A DNA stretch of 64,000 nucleotides from Chloranthus sessilifolius (lineage: Eukaryota > Streptophyta > Magnoliopsida > Chloranthales > Chloranthaceae), in the NCBI GenBank assembly GCA_021018995.1, contig CM037584.1, positions 151,173,317 through 151,237,316 on the forward strand, written 5' to 3'. Of this stretch, positions 34,863 through 45,980 are shown one piece after another. Position numbers and translations under genes: made by a program. The notes beneath the pieces were generated by a model. The model was not told where the DNA came from. It worked only from the letters and a program-made list of their open reading frames with translations, and searched no databases. The first letter of the stretch is position 1, and every line of letters begins with the position of its first letter.

Positions 34863-35598
34863 AATTAGTAGGAAATTCTTTTGAAGATTCTAAGTTAATA
34901 AATATCCTTACAGTCTCTCTTTATTCTTTTAATTAGAATATGAATTTTTATCTTTTAAGAATAAATTATTTAAGTAACTTTCTACTTAAATCTCTCTCTT
35001 AATTAAATTAAGTTACTCATGAGTAACTTCCTATTTATTAAACATCTCACTCTTAATTGAAATAAGTTACCTAAGATAAATTTCTACTTAATGGTATACT
35101 TAAATAGAAACTCTCACATTTCTCTATATAAAGGTTTCGAGAGCCTCTTTCCCTTCAACCTTTACACCTCTCAAAATTTTCTTGTATGCCACTGTTAGTT
35201 TTTTATCTTAGGTGTTGTTATTTTTTTATTAGAAAACAAAATGGTAAAAATTAATCAAAGTAAAGGGGGATGGAAAGACATGAAAACAACAATCTAAAAC
35301 TACCACAGTCCTCCAAGATCTAGGGCCTGTTGTAGCAAGTTTTAAAAATAAGTAAGAGTTTGTCCCACAGGGAATGATGATTTAGAACCACAAGAGTTAT
35401 TTAGTAGGCCTCCAGATCTGACTACAGATCTGGCAATCCTAAAGAAAGGGAGTTTTTGGGGTTGTCACAACTAAAACTAAAACTAAGAAATAAAATGCAG
35501 TCATATACTATATAAAGGGTTATAAAGAAGGTGCTGGTGGTATGGTAAAATAATGGTAAAATGATGAGAAGTATGCAGCTAAGATTAAGTTAGTTATG

Positions 35599-38448
35599 TG
35601 TTAAGCACTATTTTTGCCACTTTCTACACCCTTAAACTTGGCTTTTGATAGGACTTGGAGTATTTAATAATTGTTTTTAGTATTGCGTTGCAGCAAGGAG
35701 TTAATTTCATCCTTAGTGCAGTTTTCAGTTAAAAGGTACCATTTAAAAGAGTTTTAGCACCAGGCAAACAGCAGGGAATGGAATGGTGATGTGGCCAGTT
35801 AATGAGGAAGCAAATTATAGTAGTTCTATGGGAGGAAATGGGTTCAGTCCTATGCGCAATAGAGGCACCTTGAGGTTCACTCTCCAATAGCTGCAAGGTA
35901 CACTTATGAGCAGCAGTTCATTCAATTAAAGGGAAAACAAGCATCAATACCTGAGGAGTGGAAGAGCTGAAACCAGCTTTGGGACACTCGAGCTGCAGAA
36001 TTATAAGGCCAAACATGTATATGTCTGAGGACCAGTTGGCAGCCACTGCGATGAAGGCAGCCAAGCATTGAATGCGCACTCTAGCAGCAACAGAGAATGC
36101 GAGTTGCAATACAAGCATTGCAATTCTTCAAAGTGCAGCAGCTTCTGGAACTTGTCGAAGTCCGACAGCAAAGTAGCTGCACCCATTGGCACAGTAGCCT
36201 ATCGAATGGATGCTCCAATGCACCGCATTCAGCCAACTTGTCGAGGAGTCCTTTGCTGCCTCCAAGCCCATCAACTAAGCTGCAGCTCATCTTCAACCTC
36301 ACTACATGCACCTGCACCAACCAAACTGTCATTGAACCTATCGAATTGCTGAAGTAGCTGAAACAGCAAACATGTTGAGCAGATGAAGAGTGCACATCCA
36401 TCCTATCGAGCAGTGCAGCAAGGTACACATAGATCCTATCGAAACCTTGCAGCAGCCCTCTACAGCTAACCTATCAAAATACTCAGCTGAAACCTTCATC
36501 CTATCGAAACAGCAAGCAGCACCTAGCACCTATCAAAACACCAGCAGCAGCACCACCCTTCATCCTATCGAATTTGTCAAGTGCTGCAGCTGATCCTATC
36601 GAAATGGAGCTCCCTAGCCTTCAACCTATCGAAAGGCTGAAGTAATGGCTTCACCAAACCTCACGACAGCTTCCCTGCATGCAAGGTTCAGCTTCAATCC
36701 AGTCCACAGCACCTGTTGACTGCCTAAATATCTCAATCTGTTGAGAGGCCCAACCTCCGGCCTTCTCCAATCTGTCAATGTGTAGTTAATATCCTATCCA
36801 ACCGTCGATTTCTCAGAAATCCCCTCAAACCTAGCATCTTAAGTGTAGCTGCATTAATATATATGCTCCTTGCTTCAACCTCCCATTAGAACCTATCGAA
36901 GGGTTCATTTGGCTACAGCTAACCTATCGAAATGCTTCAAGCCTATTCTTTCAAGCTGCAGCCATGAGATTTAATATCGGCAGTTTAGTAAAACGGGGCC
37001 CATTTGGGGCTGTTTTGGTGACAAACGGTAGGGGTATTTTGGGGCAGCGAGAATGATTATTTTGTGGGCAATCACTTGAGGTGTGTAACTGGAAAAAGTA
37101 ATGAACAACAGGGGCAACTTGGGTCCATTTTGCCGACAGCAGGTATAAAGATGAGCAAGAGGCATTTTGTGGTTGACAAGGGCAGATTGGGAACTCCAAT
37201 GCACAGGAAACCCTGCAAATGGGTGTGAACTAAGTTTTGACGGGAATGCAACTGAAGCACAATAGAAGGGGATCCATCTGTACTCTCTGATTGGCTGAAA
37301 CCCAAGGCACAAGGATCAATGCAAACATATAAATAGAACTTCTTTCTACTATTTTTCTTTAGCAAGGAAAGTAGGAACAAAGGAATAGCCTGAGTTCTTC
37401 TTAGCTCATTTAGGTTTAGTTTTAGTTTTTTTATTTTTCCTTTTCTCTTCCCCCTTTTCTCTCTCTAATCCAGTCTGTTGGATTAGATCTAGACAGCAGC
37501 TCAGATCTGGTTTGTAATTGTAATTTCGGCATGAAGAAATGTGGATCGATGCACAGACTACAAATCTGGGAACAAGTTTATTTTAAGTTGTTTTGTTTGA
37601 AGCAATAAATTGTTGATTTTAAAGCTTAGTTAAATCTAAAGGTCTTGTGGTCCCATTAGATTCTCGATTGGATTTGTGTAGAGGAGTTTGTTAATCAGCT
37701 CACCCACTTAACTGGTAGATCTCTTGATGACCATCTGATTTCCCTGGGTTTGATATGCCTGTGGGTGCTTGTGCCTGTGGCCTTGCATCCACAACATCTG
37801 TACTGATTATCTTGTTCTGATTGAAGCCATCAGAATGGAGGAAATCTATTGGATCATCTATGACCATTTAAGTGGACAGATCAAAGCCTTAAGATCAATC
37901 CAAACCATCGGAATGGAGGAAATCTATTGGATGATCTGTGACCATTAAAGTGGATAGATCATAGCCTTAAGATCAATCCAAACCACCGGTCTAAATCAGA
38001 TTCTTATACCTTGCATTTGTGCTTGTAGCCAAATGAAGGATGACTGCATATCCTCAGATCTTGATCTATTTTGCAATGAACACCAGGCACTAGCTGTCTA
38101 TTTCTCCCCATTTTATATTTTATTTTGCTATCCATCTTCCTCAATCTTTTAGATTTATTTTTATATTGCAGTTTTGTAGAATTAGATCTAGTGACACCTA
38201 AAAATCTCTCTTTCTTATTAGAATTACCAGATCTGTAGCCAGATCTGGAGGTCTACTACACACCTTCTAGGTTTAGATCACTACTCCCTGTGGGACAAAC
38301 TCCTACTTATTAGAACTTTCTACAAATGGGCCCTGTATCTTGCAGGTCTAGGATATTTTAGATGTGCTGAATCCATCCTCTTTTTTACTTTGATTTTATT
38401 TCCTTTATTTTCATTACACAATAATCAGCACACTGAAATTCCCCAACA
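35599..38448 (+). repeat. C 5' LTR (2,850 bp)
   Basis: This copy is uninterrupted and gives the empty-site sequence for both insertions in the 3' copy. TATA is at 37328-37336. U3 has about a dozen CCTATCGAAA-type words from 36195 to 36935. The leader has two copies of the GTGACCATTTAAGTGGACAG module (37851-37890 and 37929-37970). Near the end it has CTCCCTGTGGGACAAACTCC. Short reading frames here occur in both LTRs, but with no codon conservation or domain, so none is called. Confidence 0.92.
37328..37336 (+). promoter_or_regulatory. C LTR TATA box
   Basis: TATAAATAG, repeated at 56733-56741 in the 3' LTR. It lies about 1.73 kb into the LTR. Confidence 0.65.
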
Positions 38449-38454
38449 AGTCTT

Positions 38455-38472
38455 TGGCGCCGCTGCCGGGGA
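38455..38472 (+). promoter_or_regulatory. C primer binding site (tRNA-Asp)
   Basis: TGGCGCCGCTGCCGGGGA is complementary to the 3' end of tRNA-Asp with one mismatch. It lies six bases (AGTCTT) after the LTR. Confidence 0.93.
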
Positions 38473-41400
38473 GTTTTGATCTAGATAGTAGATCTGAGTT
38501 TTTCATTTTGTAGATCTGATTTTTTTTTTATTATTATTGTTTTATCTTAGATTTTTATACTGCAGTCCAACTGCTTGATTTAATGTTTGCAGCAGTTTTT
38601 GTATGGAAAAACCAATTTTAAACTGCAGCAATTCTATCATTCTCTGAGTTTTTATTCTTTGCCTTCTAGCTATTTGAATAAATGCTGCTGTGATGCAGTG
38701 GCCTGAGTTTTCTTTTTATTTTTGTCAATATGCTTGAATAAGGTACTGCTGTAATTTTTAAATTTTTTACAGATCTGGAGCAGCTGCCGCACGAGGAGCA
38801 AATGGATTGCAGTAGGAGCAGATTTTCTTGAGTTTGCATCCCCTTCTCCTTTGCATTCATTTCCTATTTTTAAATTCTTGAGAACCAGTTGTTTTGCTGT
38901 GTTTGATGTTTATTTTGATTATAATTTCTATTGTCTTTTTGGCATGCTGATTTTTTTTTTTTACAAAACCAAATATAAAAATAAAAGAAAATGAAAACAC
39001 AAATAGAAAATTTTTGAGTTGTTTCTTATTATTTTTCAGTAGTAGTAAATAAGGGCTCTTGTGGAGCCCAAGCTGATCTAAAACCACATAAAAAAGTCAA
39101 AAATTATAAAAACATAAAAAATTTCTCCAAATGGGCTGTTTTCCCTTGCCTTTATTCATTTTCCCCAATCTGGACCTACTGAGATCATAATTTTAATTTT
39201 GAGGATTCATGAAGGATAATGAACAATGGATCATAATTTGTTTAGAAAATTTAATGGAGCCCATTGATTTTATTTTTCATTCAAGATTTTTCACCATTAA
39301 TATGTCTCAACTGTGTATGAATCTTGTTTTCAATTGTGTGCATCCATGCTGACATTATTTTACAAAATTTTATTAATTCATGCACATCCACAACTAAAAC
39401 ACACAGGCAGGCAAAAGGGGTTTCTTGTGGCACATGTGGATTAGGTTTTGGTCTTAGGATTTTTCTGTTTTAGGAATTTTAGTTTCATTTCTGTATTTCG
39501 ATTGCTGATTTTTCTTTCGTAGGTCTTAACTTTACTAATTTTTTGCATTTTGGTAGTTTAGTACTCAGTTCCTAATTTTCTTTTCCTGTTTTTTGTGTCT
39601 ACAATTTTGAAATTCTGTTTTTGTATCTGCACTTTTCTATTTTTTTGTTATTAGCATTAGTTTCCTTTCATTTTCTTCACAGTTCTTTTATTTTTTCTGT
39701 TCATACATTCAATTTTTCTAGATTTGTTTTGCTATTTTTTCTGTTTTAGCAGTAATTTCCTGCATTTGTATATCATTTTTTCCATTTTCCTGTTCATGTA
39801 TTCAGTTTTGCATTTTTATTTTCTGTTGCATATAGCTGTAATTTTTTTTAGTTTTTCTTTCTTCTTTTACCCTGCTGCCCCTAGTTTTTCATTGTGTAGA
39901 ACATTGAGGACAATGTTCATCTTAGGTTTGGGGGTATGGCAGGTGTGCTAATGAAATGAGTTAATGCTAGTGCAGCTATGTTGAAAAAGTTTTTGGGTAT
40001 AAAATGATTTCCCACCTGATTTTTGGAAAAAGAGGGAATTAAAAACTTTTTAAAACTGAAATGAGCTATAGTTTTAACATTTTTCATGAAGCAAATGTCA
40101 AGAATTTTCAAATTTTGATGTTTAGTAAACCTGAAATGTGAGAAAACTGTAAGGATACAACCCAAAAAATTTGATGGAAGGCCATACCCAGTGAGATTTG
40201 GGCCTGAAAAAAATTTTCTTTGAAGAGTGTCTGTCTTAGCAATTTTTTCTGCTCTAAGGACTAATTGGACCCATTTCTGCTCACTAGAAGTTAGGAAAAT
40301 CCAACTTGAAACAACTTGACAGCATTCATAACATTGAGGACATGAAGTAAGGCCATCCCTTGGATAGTTTGAGCTTAAAATGTCCCACCTTTGAACTGCC
40401 CTTGATACACACCATTTGAGCCATAAAAATCCCAGTTTTCTTTGATGAAAACCAGAAATTTTGAACCCAAAACCTTTTGACCTGTTTCAGTTCACCCTCA
40501 ATCTGAGAAATCAGGAAAAATAAGAAGTGAGGTTAGAAGAGCAAGGTTCGATGATTGATCGAAAAAGAAGGAAGCACATTTGGTGGTATTGTGGCATTCC
40601 TGCCCATAAAAAGAGAAATAGAGAAAAATACAAAAAAAAAAACATACAAAAAAAAGGAAAAATAGAAAAATCAAACAAAAAGAATGAGAAAGATATGTCA
40701 TTTCATTTGATATTTTGAAAAAGAAGATTAGAAACTGATCACTTCAAATCTAAAAATTCAAGAAGCAGATGAAATTGTGCGGAGATGAAGAAGGCTGAGT
40801 TGCAAATCACCTCCTTACCTTTACTGATTTCTCAATTTGAATCCTTTTTACCCCTTTATTCTTTTATAAATTTCACCCATAAGCCACATTACAACCCAAT
40901 AAAAAGACCTTACTGACCTGAAACGGATTGAGCTGTCATGTGGAGATGAGGATTTGTTTGATCTATGGTGCAAAGAATTAGAAAATTTCATAAATTAGAG
41001 CAATGCCTATGCTCATGCTTGCAATCCTATTTGAGGGCTATAATTGCTCTTGAGCTGTGTGAAATGATGCATTCTTCTATTTTTGTTGTGAGTGAACAGC
41101 CCTGAGAAGACTTGGGTCTGAAATCTAAATTGGTTGGGGCATTATAAAGCAGAATTCTTAAATTAAAGGTGAGCTCTGCATTGATTTTCAAACACAAGGC
41201 CTTGACATGAACTAATTGATAATGAAGGAATTATAGCAGAATTTCAGGTTTTTAATACTGATGATTTTTTTGTTGAAAATCCTCTAAAAATGGAATGGTG
41301 TGGAATTTATTTTATTTACTTAAACTCTCTTTTAGTATGTTGCATTAACACTAACTAATTTTATTGGAGAAGTTTGGGGGTACCTTCACTAAAAACCCTC

Positions 41401-41546
41401 AGGAGACTCCACTCCTCCACTAGGGATCACCTAGGGGTTTAAAAGGCTTGGTGCATGTACTAAATGCATCCGTGTTCCCTACGAAAGTGGCATTTAATTT
41501 CTTAGGTTAGTCGCTTTAAATTTCACTTTGCTCGAGGACTAGCAAA
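38473..41546 (+). other. C internal region, noncoding
   Basis: About 3.1 kb with only short frames and no gag or pol motif. At 39899-39934 it has AACATTGAGGACAATG followed by TTAGGTTTGGGGG, like the landmark after the last gene of many Athila-type elements. From there to the 3' LTR the sequence is homologous to D's internal region (62465-64000, opposite strand), for example CCCTCAGGAGACTCCACTCC (41396-41415). A conserved noncoding 3' part in two elements suggests a role in packaging or replication. Confidence 0.75.
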
Positions 41547-41563
41547 GGTTAGGTTTGGGGGTG
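41547..41563 (+). promoter_or_regulatory. C polypurine tract
   Basis: GGTTAGGTTTGGGGGTG directly precedes the 3' LTR. It would prime plus-strand DNA synthesis. D has the equivalent GGTTTGGAGG at its LTR boundary. Confidence 0.8.
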
Positions 41564-41875
41564 TGTTGGCCACTGATTTTTGCCACTTTCTACACCCTTA
41601 AAGTTGGCTTTTGATAGGACTTGGAGTATTTAATAATTGTTTTTAGTGTTGCTTTGCAGTAAGGAGTTAATTTCATCCTTAGTGCAGTTTTTAGTTAAAA
41701 GGTGCCATTTAAAGGAGTTTTAGCACCAGGCAAACAACAAGGAATGGAATGGTGATGTGGCCAGTTAATGAGGAAGCAAATTACAGCAGTTCTATGGGAG
41801 GAAATGGGTTCAATCCTATGCATAATAGAGGCACCTTGAGGTTCACTCTCCAATAGCTGCAAGGTACACATATGA

Positions 41876-41888
41876 CACTACGTGAAAA
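41876..41888 (+). repeat. CACTA left terminal inverted repeat
   Basis: CACTACGTGAAAA. The similarity to the right end stops after this block. Confidence 0.93.
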
Positions 41889-41959
41889 AGCCCAAAAAAC
41901 CACTGGCTTAAATAGTGGTTTTTTCAAAAAACTACTGTCTTTGACAGTGGTTTTTTTTC

Positions 41960-42117
41960 AAAAAACCACTGCCCTAAACAATTGTAAAAAAAGGAGTGGT
42001 TTTTTTTTTACCACTATACAAGACAGTGGTTTATGAAGTTTATAAACCACTGTCTTGTATAGTGGTAAAATAAAACCACTCCTTTTTTTACAACTGTTTA
42101 GGGCAGTGGCTTTTTTA
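41960..42117. repeat. Long foldback near the CACTA left end
   Basis: Two arms of about 75 bases (41960-42034 and 42039-42117) are near-perfect reverse complements around a very short loop. The inner part is CCACTATACAAGACAGTGG against CCACTGTCTTGTATAGTGG. The arms contain the AACCACTG word of the subterminal region. Confidence 0.88.
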
Positions 42118-42512
42118 TGCAAAAAAAATTTTTTAAAAAATTACGTCGACAATTTTTTATGCAAATTTTTTTAAAATAATATTTTTTTTATGCTTTTTTT
42201 TAATGCAATATTTTTTATGCTTTTTGTAATACTTTTTTTTAATGTAATTTTTAATGCTTTAAAAAAAATTATATAAAAAAAAAAAGCTATTAATCTCATA
42301 TTCAAGCACATCCATAAATAAAATAGATGCCAAATTCTTTTATTCAAACAAAATATTGCATTTCAACCTATGATCCAACCTTTCAAATCAACCAAATATT
42401 TTATACTTTACATGCTCAATCCTTTTATTCCAAAAAAAAAAAAAAAGAGTTAACAATCTAAGGACCCCATGACCTAGTTTCATAATTTAAAAAAATAAAT
42501 AAATAAATAAAT

Positions 42513-42551
<39 letters not shown>

Positions 42552-44334
42552 TTCGCCTCTCCTGCCAAATATCCCCGTCCCCTAGTGATCCGTTTGAGGT
42601 GAGCTTCAAATCGAAAAGTTTTGCCTGAAATCAAAAGGAGAACATAATTAAATATTTATGATATTAAGCAATTAAATTGAGATATTGATGACTTCTCATT
42701 ACAAAAAGAGGGACCTACACCACATGCTCTGAAATCTATTTAAAAGCAATCTGTTTAAACAGTAGTTTATTTTATAAAGCTATTTGATGACTGCACGACA
42801 ATAACGCTCCCACAACTTTATTGTAACATTTCCTTTAGTTACCTTACGCATATTGAATCCAACCTGTAGAACACATTACATGCAAAAGCATGGTTGTTCC
42901 TGTTCTGTACGAAACTATACGAAAAATGGCATGGTTGTTCCTATTCTGATATCTAGTGCTAAAACACAAATATCAATATAATTGAAAAGAACACTTACAT
43001 TATCAAAGTCCATTGAGATGTGGGATTACTCACCCATGAACCACACCTAGGCATAACATGAAAATAAACAAATTGCATTAGCAAGATTTTTAAGATGATG
43101 GGGATCATTTTTCGACCCATTCTTTCACTTAACTGATATTTAGATTATGGCTCACCTATCAATAGTACGATGTTGATTTCACATGGCAAACATCTTAAAA
43201 ATCCCGTGATCACAATCATTTATTGGGTGTATCCCACATGGAATCACGGTCTGATTGTTGATAGGTTAGCTGTGATCTAAAGATTTGTTGTATGCAAGAT
43301 TGGGCTGAAAATTAATTTTTATCATCTGATTCAAGACAATTAATTATTTTCATGTGTGAAAATCTTAGTTGGGAAGACCCAATCTTCAATTGCGAAAATC
43401 TGGTACACTTCACTCAAACCTACGCAAATTTTGATTCATTTTGCAACGAACGAGTTTGCAATTTGGTTTGGCCTCAGCGAAATTGTTCATGTTTTCAGTT
43501 AGATCTAATTTGCCTTAATTTTAAACATTTTATTTTAAAAAATATATAAATGTTTGCATGTTTGAACAAAGAATCTAATTAAATTAGATTGCTGATTCGA
43601 CCATTTAAGTGAACATATAAAAATAAGGTATTCCATATTTGGCATGGCGGTGTTATCAGTAGACAATTTTGCTGACTTATGTGGTGCTATGTGATTGGTA
43701 CGCACACATAGTGGGACCCAAGCACTACAGACAGTTATGCATGTCACGCCACATAAGCTGCCTGCACAAATGTTTATAAAAAATGGTCCACCGTTTATAA
43801 TTTTCCTTTATTCAACCCAATAATAATAACTAAGATATCAGAGAATATATTTTATAACTATAGCATTATTTAGTAAATACTAAATTCCACTACCAAAACC
43901 CCATGATTTTCAAACAAAGAGGGCCCCTCGTCACGGTTAGGTTGATCGGAAGTTAGCTGCATTTCCAATTCATCTTATTTACGAAATATATTACTCAAAT
44001 ATCAATAAATAAATATATACTAATAATTCACTTATATAGTAGGCTATAGTTATATATACCATGTATATCCTCTCCTCACACAAGGTAAAGCATAAAATTG
44101 AAGAGTGGGTGTTCAAAAACACGCAATATAGCCTATAGTTACGGACGGTGTTCATTAAAGAGGACTTGGCATTCTATACAACCTTTGCAGAAAAGGCCTA
44201 ATTAGAGTTGGTATATTTAGGATAGTACCCTAGGCATTGCTTGGTAATAATTTTTTTGAAATACTACATTTTAAATGATGTTCGCTCTGCTTTCATTAAG
44301 AAGAGAATACATTTAATTCAGATTTCAAGAGCTC
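42118..44334. other. CACTA interior, AT-rich, no gene recognised
   Basis: The stretch has T- and A-runs (42120-42280), an AT microsatellite (42515-42549) and unassigned sequence. Short frames such as 43352-43549 show no domain I know. Confidence 0.6.
42515..42549. repeat. AT microsatellite
   Basis: An uninterrupted AT run preceded by AAAT repeats, inside the CACTA element. Confidence 0.95.
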
Positions 44335-44534
44335 TTTACTAATTTTTAAGTTTTTAAATTACTTACTACAATGTTTTAAGGCTTCCCAACTCTAATCTTA
44401 AATACTTGACCCAGCCATATCACTTTCTCATATGTTTACTAATTTTTAAGTTTTTAAATTACTTACTACAATGTTTTAAGGCTTCACAACTCTAATCTTA
44501 AATACTTGACCCAGCCATATCACTTTCTCATATG
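44335..44534. repeat. Two perfect 100-bp tandem copies
   Basis: TTTACTAATTTTTAAGTTTT begins both at 44335 and 44435. I find one base difference between copies (GGCTTCCCAAC versus GGCTTCACAAC). This is a very recent duplication inside the CACTA element. Confidence 0.95.
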
Positions 44535-44879
44535 TTTGAGTTTTAAGAAAATGGATAGGTTGGGTTTGGATCAGAGCTCAACGGAAGGTTGAGAATATTG
44601 CAACTTCATGGTTGCGACTTTATCCAGCTTAGCTATAAAAACAAAATATAAGAAATGCCTAAAATGAGATAAGTTTGTAGACTAGTGTCCACGAAGGAAA
44701 TATTAATTTTGGTGAGAGAAAGAAACACATCTGAGAACCAAATAATAATAAACTATGATCATAAACTAGGAAGCCGGCCCATTTTTTACAATCCAAAAAA
44801 TGGGATTTTTTGCTCTTATTTTATTTCCCTTTAACCAAGGTAAAGTTTTCAGAAGTACCTGTAAAAAGATCGATCTTTC

Positions 44880-45305
44880 ACCCTTGGAGAACCCTTTGAG
44901 GATCCAATTCCCCACTACAATAACTAGAAGGAACGACTGAGATCTCCGGTCTTCCTCTCCATTCTTCAGGGTTTCAGAGTGATGGGCTTCAAAACATTGC
45001 AGCTTCCACACATAACATGTGGCTATACTCATCATCCCCAAAATGCATCGCCTTTCCTTCTTATCCCAAGGATTCCATGCCACTTTGTAGAAAGAGCAAA
45101 AAATGCATCGAGTAATATGCCCCTCTTATTGTAAGAGGTTTTTGTTTACCTAGACTAAAATTCCAAAAAATCAAAGAAAACAACTAAATGGGAGCCAAGT
45201 GGACATAGCCAAACTCACCAAAGATCTGGAAGTCCATCTTTCCCAAAACAAATGTCCTCTTCTTTTCATGGTCCAAAATTGCAATTTTGATAGGTGTGTT
45301 GTGAT
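44880..45305 (-). pseudogene. Captured fragment: glucose-6-phosphate 1-epimerase-like (hexose-6-phosphate mutarotase)
   Basis: Two exon-like pieces are visible on the minus strand. The upstream one (about 45300-45219) reads DHEKKRTFVL, then in a shifted frame KDGLPDL, and is followed by a GTGAGT donor-like site. The downstream one (about 45082-44885) reads AWNPWDKK, then in other frames GDDEYSHMLCVEAA and KPITLKP. Plant D-hexose-6-phosphate mutarotases of the aldose-1-epimerase family have these motifs in this order, from memory of the family. Frameshifts and a stop after KPITLKP make it nonfunctional. The intact enzyme would interconvert the alpha and beta anomers of glucose-6-phosphate. It lies inside the CACTA element, next to the NSN1 fragment. 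Confidence 0.82.
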
Positions 45306-45597
45306 ATAGTTTGTCCATTGTTTACACATAATAGTGTTAGTATCAAATTCATTACTAATATTTAGTAGTGAAGAAAGCACAAAATTCATTACTAATATTT
45401 AGTAAAATTTGGAGTCCTCAAATGATGAACATGAAAATCTATCCTAAAATATATATATTTTAAACAAGGATGCTCTTCATAACCTTCCGATCTCAAACAC
45501 ATTCGCAGACTAAAACCGTACTTGTTTCTTGATGTTTCCACTAAACAAAATAAAAGGCTGATACCTATTTTATTAGAAGCAAAACAAGATGCTTATC

Positions 45598-45980
45598 GGG
45601 ATCCGCCTTTATCAAAGATCTTTGCAATATCAACACAACGGGTTCCAAGGGGATCCTGTGCATCAAGGACCTCCAAAATGACATTTGAAGCTTCTATGAC
45701 TTTCACCAATTCCTTGTAAAGTCCTTTCAGAGTTATCTATGAGCAATTAAATAAAACTATCAATAATAAAATAGGAGAAGAAATAAATTGAAATTGGAGT
45801 TATCAGCTCTCGGGAACATAAACGAGTTTGCATGCAAATAAATATACCATGACTTTTACTTATTTGGGTATCATCACCGTTGTTTCTCTTTGCAAACTTT
45901 TCTTCCTTAAGAGAAGCTTTATGAGCTAGATTGGATATATCATCTTCCACCAACCCCAACTTCCTCTTTTGAGCCGGCAA
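45598..45980 (-). pseudogene. NSN1: Captured fragment: nucleostemin-like GTPase
   Basis: The first exon-like piece (45980-45852) reads QKRKLGLVEDDISNLAHKA and ends at a GTATAT donor-like site. After about 110 bases an AG precedes DNSER, then, one base out of frame, [20 protein letters not shown] and DPLGTRCVD. These match the region before the permuted G domain of plant nucleostemin (NSN1/GNL3). A one-base deletion near 45728 and a stop at about 45595 break it, and the GTPase motifs are absent. The intact protein is a nucleolar GTPase in ribosome biogenesis. The retained intron shows that DNA, not mRNA, was captured. Confidence 0.88.

Larger units (their letters stand above)
32419..35212 (+). 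mobile_element. Remnant E: old LTR element (Tekay/Del-like), noncoding
   Basis: The left 93 bases end in TTTTGGGTCGTGACA, a common 3' LTR end of Del/Tekay-type elements, followed by a degenerate tRNA-Met primer site. About 1.2 kb further, TTTTCGAGGACTAAAATTTT and a purine-rich TGAGGGGAGAAG (33731-33742) look like the end of the internal region and polypurine tract. A 3' LTR would then begin near 33747 and include a TATA box (35125-35133, TATATAAAG) before D interrupts it at 35212. F interrupts the other LTR. No ORF of note is present. The internal region is too short for gag-pol, so it is non-autonomous or deleted. Confidence 0.5.

Noticed and set aside
35918..37380. Overlapping reading frames of 60-115 codons in the C LTR, repeated at 55321-56935
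   Set aside because: They appear in both LTR copies because the LTR is duplicated. Frames on both strands overlap, have no domain and change with indels. They are part of the regulatory U3.
38455..38472. tRNA-Asp gene hits at the primer sites (also 4784-4801, 17461-17478)
   Set aside because: Only the 18-base 3' end is present and it lies at LTR boundaries. These are primer sites, not tRNA genes.
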